The notes under the pieces: generated by a model | Database searches by the model: none | What the model saw: only the letters and a program-made list of their open reading frames with translations | What the model was told of the DNA's origin: nothing | From: Afipia sp. GAS231 | Lineage (GTDB): Bacteria > Pseudomonadota > Alphaproteobacteria > Rhizobiales > Xanthobacteraceae | Direction: 5' to 3' | NCBI RefSeq assembly: GCF_900103365.1 | Contig: NZ_LT629703.1 | Span: 3,348,001-3,412,000, forward strand | DNA length: 64,000 bases | Shown here: positions 51,391-60,850 of the stretch, one piece after another | Layout of the letters: every line of letters starts with the position of its first letter | Position numbering within the stretch: the stretch's first letter is position 1 | Program-made: the position numbers and the translations under genes

Positions 51391-52632
51391 ATGGCGCGCC
51401 TCAAATTCGGAGCCTTCCTCGCCCCGCATCATCCGATCGGCGAGCATCCGATGCTGCAATTCCGCCGCGACCTCGATTTCGTCGAGCAGATCGACGCGCT
51501 CGGCTTCGACGAGTTCTGGTGCGGCGAGCATCATTCCTCGGGCTGGGAAATGATCGCCTCGCCGGAAATGTTCCTCGCCGCCGCCGGCGAACGCACCAAG
51601 CGCATCAAGCTCGGCACCGGCGTGATTTCGCTGCCCTATCATCATCCCTTCAACGTCGCCCAGCGCATGGTGCAGCTCGATCACATGACCGGCGGCCGCG
51701 CAATCTTTGGTTCGGGCCCAGGCGCGCTGGCCTCCGACGCCCACACGCTCAACATCGATCCGATGACGCAGCGCGACCGTCAGGACGAAGCGCTCGGCAT
51801 CATCCGCCGCCTGTTCAAGGGCGAGCGCGTCACCGCCAAGAGCGACTGGTTCGTCATGAACGACGCGGCGCTGCAGCTTCTGCCGTTGCAGGAAGAAATG
51901 CCCTGCGTGGTGGCGTCGCAGATCTCGCCGTCGGGCATGACGCTGGCCGGCAAATACGGCATCGGCATCATCTCGCTCGGCTCGATGTCGACGCAGGGCC
52001 TGATGGCGCTGCCAACGCAATGGGGCTTTGCCGAGGATGCCGCCAAGAAAGCCGGCACCACCGTGAGCCGCGCCGACTGGCGCGTGCTGCTCTCCTGGCA
52101 CATTGCCGAAACCCGCGAACAGGCCGAGCGCGAGGCCGGCCCCGGGCTGATGCGCTGGCACAACGAATATACCGTCAAAACGTTGCAGCGGCCGGGCGTG
52201 GAGCCGTTCTCCTCGCCGGAAGACGCCATCGAGAAGACCGCCGGCGGTCCGGCCGCCGCCTCCACCATCGGCACGCCTGACGATCTCGTCAAAACCATCA
52301 AGAACCTGATCGACGTGTCCGGCGGCGTTGGCACCATCGTCGGCTTCGTCCATGACTGGGCCAATCCGGAAAACACCCGCCGGAGCTGGGACATGGTGGC
52401 GCGCTATGTGGTCCCGGAAATCAACGGCTATGTCCGAAAATTGCGCGAGTCGCAGACATTCCTGAGGGAGAACCGCGCGGTGTTCGAGCGCGCCGGCCAG
52501 GCTGTAATGGCCAAGATCATGGAGAACGAAAAGGCCGCAGCAGCGCTGCCGCTCACCGGCCCCGGACGGTTGGCGATCCCCGCCGTCAACGCGCCTGATT
52601 TGCAGAAGGCCGCGGCGAAGCAGAAGGCTTGA
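51391..52632 (+). CDS. LLM-class (luciferase-like) flavin-dependent monooxygenase
   Basis: A 413-residue TIM-barrel protein that uses reduced flavin from a separate reductase. Typical motifs are KFGAFLAPHHPIGEHP, LGFDEFWCGEHHSSGWE, TGVISLPYHHPFNVAQRMVQLDHMTGGR and FGSGPGALASDAHTLNID. The GEHHSSGWE and HHPF-NVAQR pattern is that of limonene-monooxygenase-like and related LLM enzymes. The C-terminal 60 residues are helical and Ala/Lys-rich. It is a single gene with its own terminator at 52659-52686. Substrate unknown. Confidence 0.88.
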   Translation: MARLKFGAFLAPHHPIGEHPMLQFRRDLDFVEQIDALGFDEFWCGEHHSSGWEMIASPEMFLAAAGERTKRIKLGTGVISLPYHHPFNVAQRMVQLDHMTGGRAIFGSGPGALASDAHTLNIDPMTQRDRQDEALGIIRRLFKGERVTAKSDWFVMNDAALQLLPLQEEMPCVVASQISPSGMTLAGKYGIGIISLGSMSTQGLMALPTQWGFAEDAAKKAGTTVSRADWRVLLSWHIAETREQAEREAGPGLMRWHNEYTVKTLQRPGVEPFSSPEDAIEKTAGGPAAASTIGTPDDLVKTIKNLIDVSGGVGTIVGFVHDWANPENTRRSWDMVARYVVPEINGYVRKLRESQTFLRENRAVFERAGQAVMAKIMENEKAAAALPLTGPGRLAIPAVNAPDLQKAAAKQKA

Positions 52633-52658
52633 TCGAAGCGGCCTTCAAACAAAAGCGG

Positions 52659-52686
52659 ACGGCGCGGATGCACTCCGCGCCGTTTT
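52659..52686. terminator. Bidirectional terminator between LLM and SGNH-like genes
   Basis: Perfect stem ACGGCGCGGA / TCCGCGCCGT with a 5-base loop, followed by TTTCATTT on the plus strand and CTTTTGTTTG on the minus strand. It lies between two convergent genes. Confidence 0.85.
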
Positions 52687-52708
52687 CATTTGGTCCAGGG
52701 CTTAAGGC

Positions 52709-53521
52709 CTATTTCGCGTAATAATCCTGCACCGTCTCCCAGGCGACCGTCTGCAGGAATGCCGCCGTCGGCGGATCGATGCCGGCAAGATAGCTGTTGC
52801 CAACGGGCGAGCGGCCGGTGAGTGCCGCGAACGTCACACATGACGCCAGATAGGTTCCGGGCAGGCTCGGATGACGCTTGTCTGCGACATAGAGATTGAG
52901 TTCAGGCTGCTTTGCTATCGCGCGGGCGAAGGCAAGGCCGGCCGGGATCACCAGCGCGTTGTTGGCGTTGCCGGCGACCGTGTAGGCTTCGGCCAGTTGC
53001 GCCGTCATCTCGGGCTTGTCGGCATAGGCCCAGGACATGAAGAAGATCGGCTTGGCGCCATGGGCGCGGACGATGTCGCTGTTCTTTTTGGCGTATTCGG
53101 TGAATACCGATTTCAGCTTGGGATGGATCGGGCACTGGCTGCAATCCATCATGACGGCCGCGTCGGCAATCTTGTCGCGATTGTTGAAGACGACGTTGTT
53201 GTGGTCGTCGAACGAATAAGAGCCGATGGCATTGGGCCGGAAATAATTCTCGACGTCATGCCAGTCGAAGCCGGAACCGCCGATCGTAACCATGGTGGCG
53301 TGGTAGTCCTGCTTGTGCTCGGGATCGGCGGCTTTTTCCATCAGCGACACATGGCCGGGCAGGCCATTGTTGTAATAAAAGAAGCTGTTGCCGATGAACA
53401 TCTCGGCCTTGGGGAAATCGGGTCCCAGCGTCGTCACGATCGGCTTGGTCTGCGCCAGCGCCGTCGAACCCGCCGATATCGCCACCATGGCGACAGCCAG
53501 CATCCGAAAGATTCCCGTCAT
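52709..53521 (-). CDS. Exported SGNH-hydrolase-like protein
   Basis: A 270-residue protein with an N-terminal signal peptide (residues 1-24, ending ALAQ). The SGNH pattern is visible: AEMFIGNSFFYYNNGLPGHVSLM (block I, with GNS in place of GDS), the MVTIGGSGFDW region, IFFMSWAYADKPEM, and a C-terminal DKRHPSLPGTYLASCVTFAALTGRSP with Asp-x-x-His. That is the lipase/esterase catalytic layout. The substrate is unknown; carbohydrate or lipid ester is possible. It has no operon partner and faces the LLM gene across a shared terminator. Confidence 0.7.
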   Translation of the reverse strand: MTGIFRMLAVAMVAISAGSTALAQTKPIVTTLGPDFPKAEMFIGNSFFYYNNGLPGHVSLMEKAADPEHKQDYHATMVTIGGSGFDWHDVENYFRPNAIGSYSFDDHNNVVFNNRDKIADAAVMMDCSQCPIHPKLKSVFTEYAKKNSDIVRAHGAKPIFFMSWAYADKPEMTAQLAEAYTVAGNANNALVIPAGLAFARAIAKQPELNLYVADKRHPSLPGTYLASCVTFAALTGRSPVGNSYLAGIDPPTAAFLQTVAWETVQDYYAK

Positions 53522-53738
53522 TCCCGTTCTCCCTGACCGGTGTGATTTTTGGGCACTCTATCACGGCCTCGCGACTTTGTGACGCGATTTGGGTCTTCGC
53601 GCCGCGCTTTGCGGCGAGAGAACAAAGAGTTGTTTACCTCACCGGGCTATCACGCGCCGGCGCGGCAATATTGGCCCGCGACAAAGCCGCCATCCGGGTG
53701 GATAATGTTCGCGGCCCGAGTTAACCGGAGCAATTGCC

Positions 53739-55115
53739 ATGTCGATGCAGTCTGTGGCTTCCCCCGCCTATACGTTCACCCCGCCGCGGCGCAATTCACT
53801 GACGCATATTCCGGGTGACGAGGGCTGGCCGCTGATCGGCAAGACGCTGGAAGTGCTCGCCGACCCCAAGGGGCAGGTCGAGCGGCAATCCGCCAAATAC
53901 GGCCTGTGCTATCGCAGCCATCTGTTCGGCGAAACCAGCCTCGTCATGCTCGGGCCCGACGCCAATGAGCTGGTGCTGTTCGACCAGGCCAAGCAGTTCT
54001 CCTCGACGCTCGGTTGGGGCCGCATTCTCGGCCTGTTGTTTCCGCGCGGCCTGATGCTGCTCGATTTCGAGGAGCATCGCCTGCACCGGCGCGCGCTGTC
54101 GGTGGCGTTCAAGTCCGGCCCGATGAAATCCTATCTGAGCGAGCTCGACACCGGGATCGCGGCGCGGGTGGCGCAGTGGAAGGCCAAGCCGGGGCCGATG
54201 TTGTTTTACCCCGCGATGAAGCAGCTCACGCTCGATCTCGCGGCGACGTCCTTTCTCGGCGCCGGCATCGGCCCTGAGGTCGACGAAATCACCAATGCCT
54301 TCGTCGACATGGTGGCCGCCTCGGTCGCGGTGATCCGCAAGCCGCTGCCCGGCACGCCGATGGCCCGCGGCGTCAGGGGCCGCAAGCGCATCGTCGCCTA
54401 TTTCTCCGAACAGATCCCGATCCGCCGCGCCAAGGGCGGCGGAGACGACCTGTTCTCGCAGCTTTGCCACGCGACCCACGAAGACGGCGCGCTGCTGACG
54501 ACGCAGGATATCGTCGATCACATGAGTTTCCTGATGATGGCGGCGCACGATACGCTGACCTCGTCGCTGACGTCGTTCATCGGTGAACTGGCTGCGCACC
54601 CCGAGTGGCAGCAAAAGCTGCGCGACGAAGTCTCCAGCCTCGGCATTGCCGCGGACGCGCCGACCAGCTTTGACAATCTCGAAGCCATGCGGCTGACTGA
54701 AATGGCTTTCAAGGAAGCGTTGCGATTAAAGCCGCCGGTGCCTTCGATGCCGCGCCGGGCGGTTCGCGATTTCACCTTCAAGGGCTACGCGATTCCGGCC
54801 GGCACCATGGTCGGCGTCAACCCGCTGTTCACCCACCACATGCCTGATGTCTGGCCCGAGCCTGAAAAATTCGATCCGCTTCGCTTCACCGACGAAGCGC
54901 AGCGCAACCGCCATCGCTTTGCCTGGGTGCCGTATGGCGGCGGCGCGCATATGTGTCTCGGTCTGCACTTCGCCTATATGCAGGCCAAATGCTTCGCGCG
55001 GCATTTCCTGCAGAACCTCAGCGTCTCGCTGGAGCCCGGCTACAAGCCCGACTGGCAGATGTGGCCGATCCCGAAGCCGCGCGACGGACTGCGGGTTGTG
55101 ATCAAGCCGGTGTAA
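53739..55115 (+). CDS. Cytochrome P450
   Basis: A 458-residue haem-thiolate monooxygenase without membrane anchor. The I-helix oxygen motif is in FLMMAAHDTLTSSLTSFI, the K-helix ExxR in FKEALRLKPPVPSMPRR, and the haem-binding loop WVPYGGGAHMCLGLHFA has the ligand Cys406. Overall it resembles CYP120/CYP26-like bacterial P450s acting on hydrophobic substrates. No ferredoxin or reductase gene is linked. Its last 14 bases overlap the end of the convergent cyclase gene. Confidence 0.93.
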   Translation: MSMQSVASPAYTFTPPRRNSLTHIPGDEGWPLIGKTLEVLADPKGQVERQSAKYGLCYRSHLFGETSLVMLGPDANELVLFDQAKQFSSTLGWGRILGLLFPRGLMLLDFEEHRLHRRALSVAFKSGPMKSYLSELDTGIAARVAQWKAKPGPMLFYPAMKQLTLDLAATSFLGAGIGPEVDEITNAFVDMVAASVAVIRKPLPGTPMARGVRGRKRIVAYFSEQIPIRRAKGGGDDLFSQLCHATHEDGALLTTQDIVDHMSFLMMAAHDTLTSSLTSFIGELAAHPEWQQKLRDEVSSLGIAADAPTSFDNLEAMRLTEMAFKEALRLKPPVPSMPRRAVRDFTFKGYAIPAGTMVGVNPLFTHHMPDVWPEPEKFDPLRFTDEAQRNRHRFAWVPYGGGAHMCLGLHFAYMQAKCFARHFLQNLSVSLEPGYKPDWQMWPIPKPRDGLRVVIKPV

Positions 55116-56160
55116 GCTGCAGAGCCGGCATATCGATGCCGACCACATCGATGCCGTCGGCCCGCCCGCGGATCGGGAGCTGCCCCAATTCGCGAACGGG
55201 AAATGGCGGCGCTGAACCGAATTGCTCCATCGCCGCGCGGGACGCGAGAAAGCCGCCATCGACGTTTCGGCTGAGTTCTTCCAGCCGCGCTGCCGTGTTC
55301 ATGACATCCCCGTTGAAGACGATCGCGCGTTTGACGTCGCCGATCTCGCCGACGATCACCGGCCCGAAATGCAGACTGCCGCGAATCCGGGGCACCGCGC
55401 CAAATTCGCGTTCAAACTGCCCGGCCGCACGCGACAGATCCTCCCGCATCGCTCCGAAACAACGTAGCGGACGGCAATCGACCGTCCCCGCGCGTTCCCG
55501 CCATGTCACAATGATTTCGTCGCCGATATAATTGAGCACCTCGCCGCGGTAATCCTCGACCGAAACGGTTAGCAGACGAAAGGTCCGATCGAGAAAGCGG
55601 TGAATACCAACGCCGCCGAGCTGCTCGGCGAGCCCTGTCGATCCCGCAATATCGACGAACAATACGAAGCGATTCTCCTCTACGGGCGTATGATAGCGTC
55701 CGGTGATGAAGTTCAGGAACGCCCGGCCACCGATCAAGTTCGTGATGCTGAAAACGAGGTTGAAAAGAACCGATATGACGGCCGAATAGATAAAGCCGTA
55801 CCAGTATGCCGTACTGGACATTACCCGCGGCAGTCCAGCCACGGCCTCGCCGAGCTGAAGCCATTGCAGGATACCGATGATCGTGACGTAAATGACGCTC
55901 CTGATGGCCAGGTTGACGGTAAAGGAAAGGCCGTTGAGCCAGGCGCGCATTAGCCCGTCCAGCACGAACAGTTCGATGGCGGCGAGCGTCCCGCTCATCA
56001 TCACCCCGTAAGTGACGCCCACGACGGCCAAACCACCTTTCGGGAGGTTAAAGGCGAGCCCCGCGATTGCGCCGCCGGCCACGACCACGGCAAATGTTCG
56101 CAGTCTTCTTTCCAGTCCCGCATTCATCCCGACCACTCCGCGCCGCGTCGGCCCGATCAT
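55102..56160 (-). CDS. Membrane-bound class III adenylate/guanylate cyclase
   Basis: A 352-residue protein with about five N-terminal transmembrane helices (residues 20-160) and a cyclase homology domain at about 165-330. The domain begins NRFVLFVDIAGSTGLAEQLG, with the first metal Asp, then VLNYIGDEIIVTW, with the second, and GSLHFGPVIVGEIGDVKRAIVFNGDVMNTAARLEELS. This is a typical rhizobial class III layout with a simple membrane sensor part. An in-frame ATG at 56127 is a possible start. The stop overlaps the convergent P450 gene by 14 bases. Confidence 0.88.
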   Translation of the reverse strand: MIGPTRRGVVGMNAGLERRLRTFAVVVAGGAIAGLAFNLPKGGLAVVGVTYGVMMSGTLAAIELFVLDGLMRAWLNGLSFTVNLAIRSVIYVTIIGILQWLQLGEAVAGLPRVMSSTAYWYGFIYSAVISVLFNLVFSITNLIGGRAFLNFITGRYHTPVEENRFVLFVDIAGSTGLAEQLGGVGIHRFLDRTFRLLTVSVEDYRGEVLNYIGDEIIVTWRERAGTVDCRPLRCFGAMREDLSRAAGQFEREFGAVPRIRGSLHFGPVIVGEIGDVKRAIVFNGDVMNTAARLEELSRNVDGGFLASRAAMEQFGSAPPFPVRELGQLPIRGRADGIDVVGIDMPALQLTPA

Positions 56161-56219
56161 ACACCTGCCAGATCGGCATATCGGATTTCATTCGCAAGCG
56201 GCGGTACGCCGGGAGGTTG

Positions 56220-56714
56220 CTATTCCACGAACGTCGTGAGCTGCGCGCCTTCGTCCGCCACGAACACCGCGATCAATTCCGCCGGCTCGGTGTTGCTGGC
56301 ATTGGCCGAGACCAGATGCGTGGCGCCGGGCGGCTCGAAGAAGGACTGGCCGACCTTGAAGGTCTCGACCGGGCCGCCGGCGAGCTGGGAGCGGATTTCG
56401 CCCTTGGTGATATAGGCAGTGACGGAGCCGGCATGCCGGTGCGCGCGGGTAAAACCGCCGGGACCGTAGAACACCCGCACGATCGTCACGCGCTTGCCCG
56501 GCACGTTCGGCAGCGCGTGGGAAGAGATCGGCTCGACGGTATCGAGCGTTGAGCCGGCCGGATCGCTGGAGGCACAGAGCGGTTCGATGACCGCCGAGAT
56601 CGCGTCCATGGTCGACGGCAACGCCTTGCCGATCACGACGGCGCAAGCGAGGCCGGCGATGACGGCGAGATAGAAGGGACGGGAGTCGGCTTGTTGTTTG
56701 AAGATCGCGGACAT
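56220..56714 (-). CDS. Membrane-anchored cupin-domain protein
   Basis: A 164-residue protein with one N-terminal hydrophobic segment (YLAVIAGLACAVVIGKALP, residues 16-34) and a C-terminal cupin barrel: VTIVRVFYGPGGFTRAHRHAGSVTAYITKGEIRSQLAG, with the HxH...E metal motif, and FEPPGATHLVSANASNT with the second His. It is probably periplasmic. Such proteins can bind metal and sense or oxidise small molecules; the function here is unknown. It stands between the cyclase gene and a family E repeat. Confidence 0.82.
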   Translation of the reverse strand: MSAIFKQQADSRPFYLAVIAGLACAVVIGKALPSTMDAISAVIEPLCASSDPAGSTLDTVEPISSHALPNVPGKRVTIVRVFYGPGGFTRAHRHAGSVTAYITKGEIRSQLAGGPVETFKVGQSFFEPPGATHLVSANASNTEPAELIAVFVADEGAQLTTFVE

Positions 56715-56746
56715 TTTCTTCTCCCTTCAATGTCGATTTTTACGAC

Positions 56747-56846
56747 CGTCATTCCGGGGCGATGCGAAGCATCGAACCCGGAATCTCAAGATTCTCAGAT
56801 GCGCAATTGCGCATCGTAGTTCGTTTCGCGCGCCGGAATGACGACG
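56747..56846. repeat. Palindromic intergenic repeat, family E copy 2
   Basis: Same outer arms as 16553-16657 (CCGTCATTCCGGGGCG and inverse CGCCGGAATGACG) and related inner arms (GATGCGCAATTGCGCATC, GGAATCTCAAGATTC). The order of inner arms differs from copy 1. It lies between the SDR and cupin genes. Confidence 0.8.
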
Positions 56847-56850
56847 TTCC

Positions 56851-57693
56851 CTACCCCGCGCCCTGATCGAACGCCTTGCGCAGCGCGACATAGCCCTGCT
56901 GCTGCTGGCTCCAGTTGCGGCCGCCGGTGATCGCGCCATCGACCACCAGATCGTGGCCGTTGATGAAGGAGGATTCGTCGCTGGCGAGAAATACCGCGGC
57001 GTGGGCGATATCCTCAGGTAAGCCGGCGCGCGGAATCGGCTGCGCTGACTTGTAGACCTCGCGCATCACCGCCGGGGTCCTTTCGGCGGCTTCCACCGAC
57101 AGGCCCAGCGCCTTGCCAAAGATGCCGGTCGCGATCGCGCCGGGTGAGATCGAGTTGACGCGAATATTGGACTCGCCGAGTTCCATCGCCGTGCACTTGG
57201 TGAGATGGATCACCGCCGCCTTCGCTGCGCCATAGACCATCGACGACGAAAAGCCGGCCAGCCGGCCGGCGATGCTGCCGTTGTTGATGATGCTGCCGGA
57301 ACCTTGTTTGCGCATCTGGGGCGCTGCGTGTTTCATGCCGAGCATCACGCTGCGAACCAGCGTCGCCATCGCCGCATCGAAACGGTCGACCTCAAGCCCC
57401 TCGATGCCGCCGGTCTGCGCCGGACCGCCGGCATTGTTGAACAGGCAGTCGATGCGGCCGAATTTTTCGACCGACAGCGCGATCAGCGCCTGCATCTGCG
57501 CTTCCACCGTAACGTCGGTCTGGCGAAAAACGCAGGTAGCGCCGAGCTTCTTGGCCAGCGCCTCGCCCTCCGGCGCGCGGCGCCCGGCGATCACGACTTT
57601 CGCGCCCTCGGCGACGAAGATTTCCGCGGTATGCAATCCGATACCGCTGGTCGCGCCGGTGATTACCGCGACCTTGCCGTCCAGCCGTCCCAT
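56851..57693 (-). CDS. Short-chain dehydrogenase/reductase (SDR)
   Basis: A 280-residue classical SDR. It has the cofactor motif VITGATSGIGLHTAEIF, the NNAG motif in CLFNNAGGPAQTGG, the catalytic Ser in IINNGSIAGRLAG and the Tyr-x-x-x-Lys in VYGAAKAAVIHLTK, then SPGAIATGIFGKALG. The AGRR segment after the second strand contains the basic residues that often select NADP(H). The substrate is not predictable. No neighbouring pathway genes are evident. Confidence 0.9.
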   Translation of the reverse strand: MGRLDGKVAVITGATSGIGLHTAEIFVAEGAKVVIAGRRAPEGEALAKKLGATCVFRQTDVTVEAQMQALIALSVEKFGRIDCLFNNAGGPAQTGGIEGLEVDRFDAAMATLVRSVMLGMKHAAPQMRKQGSGSIINNGSIAGRLAGFSSSMVYGAAKAAVIHLTKCTAMELGESNIRVNSISPGAIATGIFGKALGLSVEAAERTPAVMREVYKSAQPIPRAGLPEDIAHAAVFLASDESSFINGHDLVVDGAITGGRNWSQQQQGYVALRKAFDQGAG

Positions 57694-57878
57694 GTCGTCA
57701 TCTCCCGTTGATCGTTAGAGCCAATATTCCCGTCCGCCGCCAACAACGCAAGCGAGCTGGTTCCAGGCCGGATCATCCGCCGCCATCGGCTTGCTGCGCC
57801 CGATCAAGGTGAAATCCCGGATTTCCGTCAGGGTCGGCCTTATTTTGGATTCGCTGATCACGTGAAGTGACAACAACG

Positions 57879-58841
57879 ATGACGAAATTGATCAACGAGT
57901 TCAGGCACGGCTGGCAGGGAATTTCCCAACCCTCGCCGCTTTTCAGCATGGGTTTTGCGGTGTCCTGTCTGGCGCTGGCGACCGTGGCGCGGTGGGGATT
58001 GGCTCAGCTCCGCCCCGATGTCTTCTTCACGCCGTACTTCCCGGCGGTATTCTTTGCGACCGCGGTCGGCGGATCGCGGATCGGCATCGGCGCCGCGATC
58101 GCGAGCGGCATGCTCGGCGTTATCATCAATTTCAGCGGCGCTTTGGCCGATTCCGCCAGGTTTGCCCTGTTGCTGATCTTCTGGGCGGTTTGCGGCCTCA
58201 CCATTTGGGGGGTCGAGCACTACCGGACGATCGTGGCCCAGCAACGCGAGATCGCAAAACGCCTGATCGAGGAAGAGGAATACCGCAAACTCGTCGTCGA
58301 CGAGTTGCAGCACCGGCTGAAGAACAAGACATCGACCATCCACGCCGTGCTGCACCAGGTGCTGCAGGACCAGCCGCAGATCTGGGACAGCATCGATCAC
58401 CGCATTCGCGCACTGTCGGCGACCGACGACCTGATCGCGCGGGTCGACGGCAGCGGCTGCGATATCAAGGACTTGCTTCGCTCCGAGCTTGGACCTTACG
58501 GCCATGTCCGGTTCAATCTGAACGGCGATCCGCTGTTTCTTCCGGCCAAGCTGGCGGTCAGTCTGGCGCTGATCTTTCACGAATTGGCCACCAATGCCGG
58601 AAAATACGGCGCGTTTTCCTCCCCGCGCGGGATGCTGCAGGTGTCATGGTCGGTGTCGGACGATCGCCTCAACGTAACTTGGGACGAGACCGAGGGACCT
58701 TCGATCGAACAGATCGGAGCGGATGGCTTCGGCACCCGGCTGTTGCAGTCGGCACTGCGCGCGTTCGACGGCAAGACCGAAATCAATTTCCTGAAGACCG
58801 GGGTCCACTGCGCGATGCAGTGCCATATTCCGGCGGACTGA
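57879..58841 (+). CDS. HWE/HisKA_2-family sensor histidine kinase
   Basis: A 320-residue kinase with three or four N-terminal membrane segments (residues 20-115, containing FFTPYFPAVFFATAVGGSRIGIGAA, a DUF4118-like sensor layout), then the HWE phosphoacceptor region VVDELQHRLKNKTSTIHAVL with His145, and an ATPase with ALIFHELATNAGKYGAFS (N-box) and GADGFGTRLLQSALRAF. The His-Arg-x-x-Asn and His-Glu-x-x-x-Asn layouts identify the HWE/HisKA_2 group. No response regulator is linked. A GTG at 57867 is an alternative start. Confidence 0.87.
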   Translation: MTKLINEFRHGWQGISQPSPLFSMGFAVSCLALATVARWGLAQLRPDVFFTPYFPAVFFATAVGGSRIGIGAAIASGMLGVIINFSGALADSARFALLLIFWAVCGLTIWGVEHYRTIVAQQREIAKRLIEEEEYRKLVVDELQHRLKNKTSTIHAVLHQVLQDQPQIWDSIDHRIRALSATDDLIARVDGSGCDIKDLLRSELGPYGHVRFNLNGDPLFLPAKLAVSLALIFHELATNAGKYGAFSSPRGMLQVSWSVSDDRLNVTWDETEGPSIEQIGADGFGTRLLQSALRAFDGKTEINFLKTGVHCAMQCHIPAD

Positions 58842-59044
58842 GCGCGGCTGCGGTTCTGGCCGGAATTGCTACAACAAACACGCGAACCGCAACTCCAATC
58901 GCAAGCCCAGGGTGAGGCGCATTGACGTTCTGTTAATGACGATCGACGCGACTTGTTTTGAATGCGGCGACCAGCGTCCCCGTCATGGCTTTTCCCGGTT
59001 CCACTTAACGAAAGCTATATGGGACTTTGCCAATCTCGGTCGCC

Positions 59045-60835
59045 ATGCACAGTGCCAACAAACATGCCTTTCAGGCGGCCGCGATCGCGGCCGAGAATGA
59101 AAGCGCCATCGACTCCGAACTGAACATCCTGCGCGATGTTTTCAGGCTGCTCCCGGCCGGCGTGACGGTTCAGGACGAGCGCGGCGAATTCCTGCTGGCG
59201 AACGATGCCGCCATGACTTTGTTGCAACCCACTTTGCTGCAGATGACGGCCGCCGAGCCGGCGCCATCACAAGCCGGCGACCGCCGCGAAACCTGCCTTG
59301 AATTGCTCCGCTCCGGCCGCGCGGCGGTTCTGGAGGAGGCCGTTACAAGCGGCCAGACCAAACAGATATTTCTGACCTCGCACCGGCCGGTGCGGATCGC
59401 CGACCGCAACTTCCTGCTGTCGAGCTCCGCCGACATCACCGAGCAGAAGGCGTTCGAGGATCAGCTGTTCCGCTCGGCCTACTACGACGAACTGACCGGC
59501 CTGCCGACCCGCCGCGTGATCGAACATCGCGTCAACAGCCTTTTGCAGCGCGACGACGGACAGGGTCATTTCGCGCTGGCGTTTCTCGACGTCGACAATT
59601 TCAAGCACATCAACGATTATTACGGCCACACCATCGGCGACTCACTGCTGGTGGAAATGGCCAAGCGGCTTGGGCTGGATCTTCGCGAATCCGATATCCT
59701 GTCACGGATCAGCGGCGACGAATTCGTGCTGCTGTTGAACCCGATCCAGAGCGAGAGCGAGGTCGCGGAGTTCATTGCCTTCATCCTGCAGCGGATGAAG
59801 GCGCCGTTCTTCATCGACGATTCCGAAATCTTCGCCTCGACCTCGATCGGCGTCAGTCTCTATCCCGAACACGGGCGCAGCTATGACGTGTTGCGCCAGA
59901 ACGCCGACATCGCGATGTACCGCGTCAAGAACAGCGGCAGGGGAGCCGCGGCATTCTTCGATTCCAGCATGGAACGGGAGGCGCAGGCGCGGACCAAGGT
60001 CGAGCAGTCGCTGCGACTGGCCATCCTGGAAAAGCGCTTCTGCTGCGCATTCCAGACCAAGGTCGACATCAGGACCAAGGAGGTCAAGGGTATCGAGGCG
60101 CTGGTGCGGTTGAGGGACGACGAGGGCGTGATTCAGGCACCGGGCACCTTCATCAATCTGGCCGTCGAACTCGGCCTGATCGACGAACTGACCCATCTGG
60201 TGCTGGCCGAGATCGTCAAATCGATCGACCTGATCAACGAGACCTTCGGACCCGACACCACGATCAGCATCAACGTCGCGGCCAAGCAGGCCGGCAATTC
60301 CGAATTCATGCGGCCGTTTGCCCAGGCGATCGAGGCCACCGGATTTCCGAAGCGCTTCATGGTCGAGGTGACCGAAGACGCCTTCGTCACCAAGACGCAT
60401 TTCCAGGACGAGATCCTGCCGATTTTCCGCAGACTTGGCGTCGGCATTTCGATCGACGATTTCGGCATCGGCTATTCGTCGCTGTCGGCGCTGGCCGACA
60501 TTACCGCCGACGAGATCAAGATCGACCGCTCCTTCATCACCGACATCCATAAGCGCCCGCGGAGCCAGGGTATCTTGCGCGCGATTGAATCCCTGAGTGA
60601 AGCACTCGGCATGACCGTGGTGGCCGAAGGCATCGAAACCTTCGAGGAACTGGCCTATCTGCAGGCCGCGACCAAGATCCGCTACGCGCAGGGCTATTAT
60701 TTCTCGAGGCCGATTTTCCTGGAAGACCTCAAGCCGGCGATCCCGCTTGCCAGCGAAGCGCGCGCCAGCCTCAGTAGCCGCCCGGCCCAGGAAAGCCGCC
60801 CGGTCTATTCGCGTAGCGGCGGCTATCGGCGCTGA
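59045..60835 (+). CDS. PAS-GGDEF-EAL cyclic-di-GMP signalling protein, SGDEF variant
   Basis: A 596-residue cytoplasmic protein. A PAS-like domain (residues about 30-140: VFRLLPAGVTVQDERGEFLLANDAA) is followed by GGDEF (about 145-315) and EAL (about 325-575). The GGDEF active site reads RISGDEFVLLL, with Ser for the first Gly. The EAL domain keeps EAL (KGIEALVRL), the Asn of SINVAAKQ, Glu in VEVTEDAF, DDFGIGYSSLSAL and DEIKIDRSFI, so it looks like an active phosphodiesterase. The start is the ATG at 59045; TTG at 59027 is an alternative. Confidence 0.9.
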   Translation: MHSANKHAFQAAAIAAENESAIDSELNILRDVFRLLPAGVTVQDERGEFLLANDAAMTLLQPTLLQMTAAEPAPSQAGDRRETCLELLRSGRAAVLEEAVTSGQTKQIFLTSHRPVRIADRNFLLSSSADITEQKAFEDQLFRSAYYDELTGLPTRRVIEHRVNSLLQRDDGQGHFALAFLDVDNFKHINDYYGHTIGDSLLVEMAKRLGLDLRESDILSRISGDEFVLLLNPIQSESEVAEFIAFILQRMKAPFFIDDSEIFASTSIGVSLYPEHGRSYDVLRQNADIAMYRVKNSGRGAAAFFDSSMEREAQARTKVEQSLRLAILEKRFCCAFQTKVDIRTKEVKGIEALVRLRDDEGVIQAPGTFINLAVELGLIDELTHLVLAEIVKSIDLINETFGPDTTISINVAAKQAGNSEFMRPFAQAIEATGFPKRFMVEVTEDAFVTKTHFQDEILPIFRRLGVGISIDDFGIGYSSLSALADITADEIKIDRSFITDIHKRPRSQGILRAIESLSEALGMTVVAEGIETFEELAYLQAATKIRYAQGYYFSRPIFLEDLKPAIPLASEARASLSSRPAQESRPVYSRSGGYRR

Positions 60836-60850
60836 TGTTGGACAGTTACC

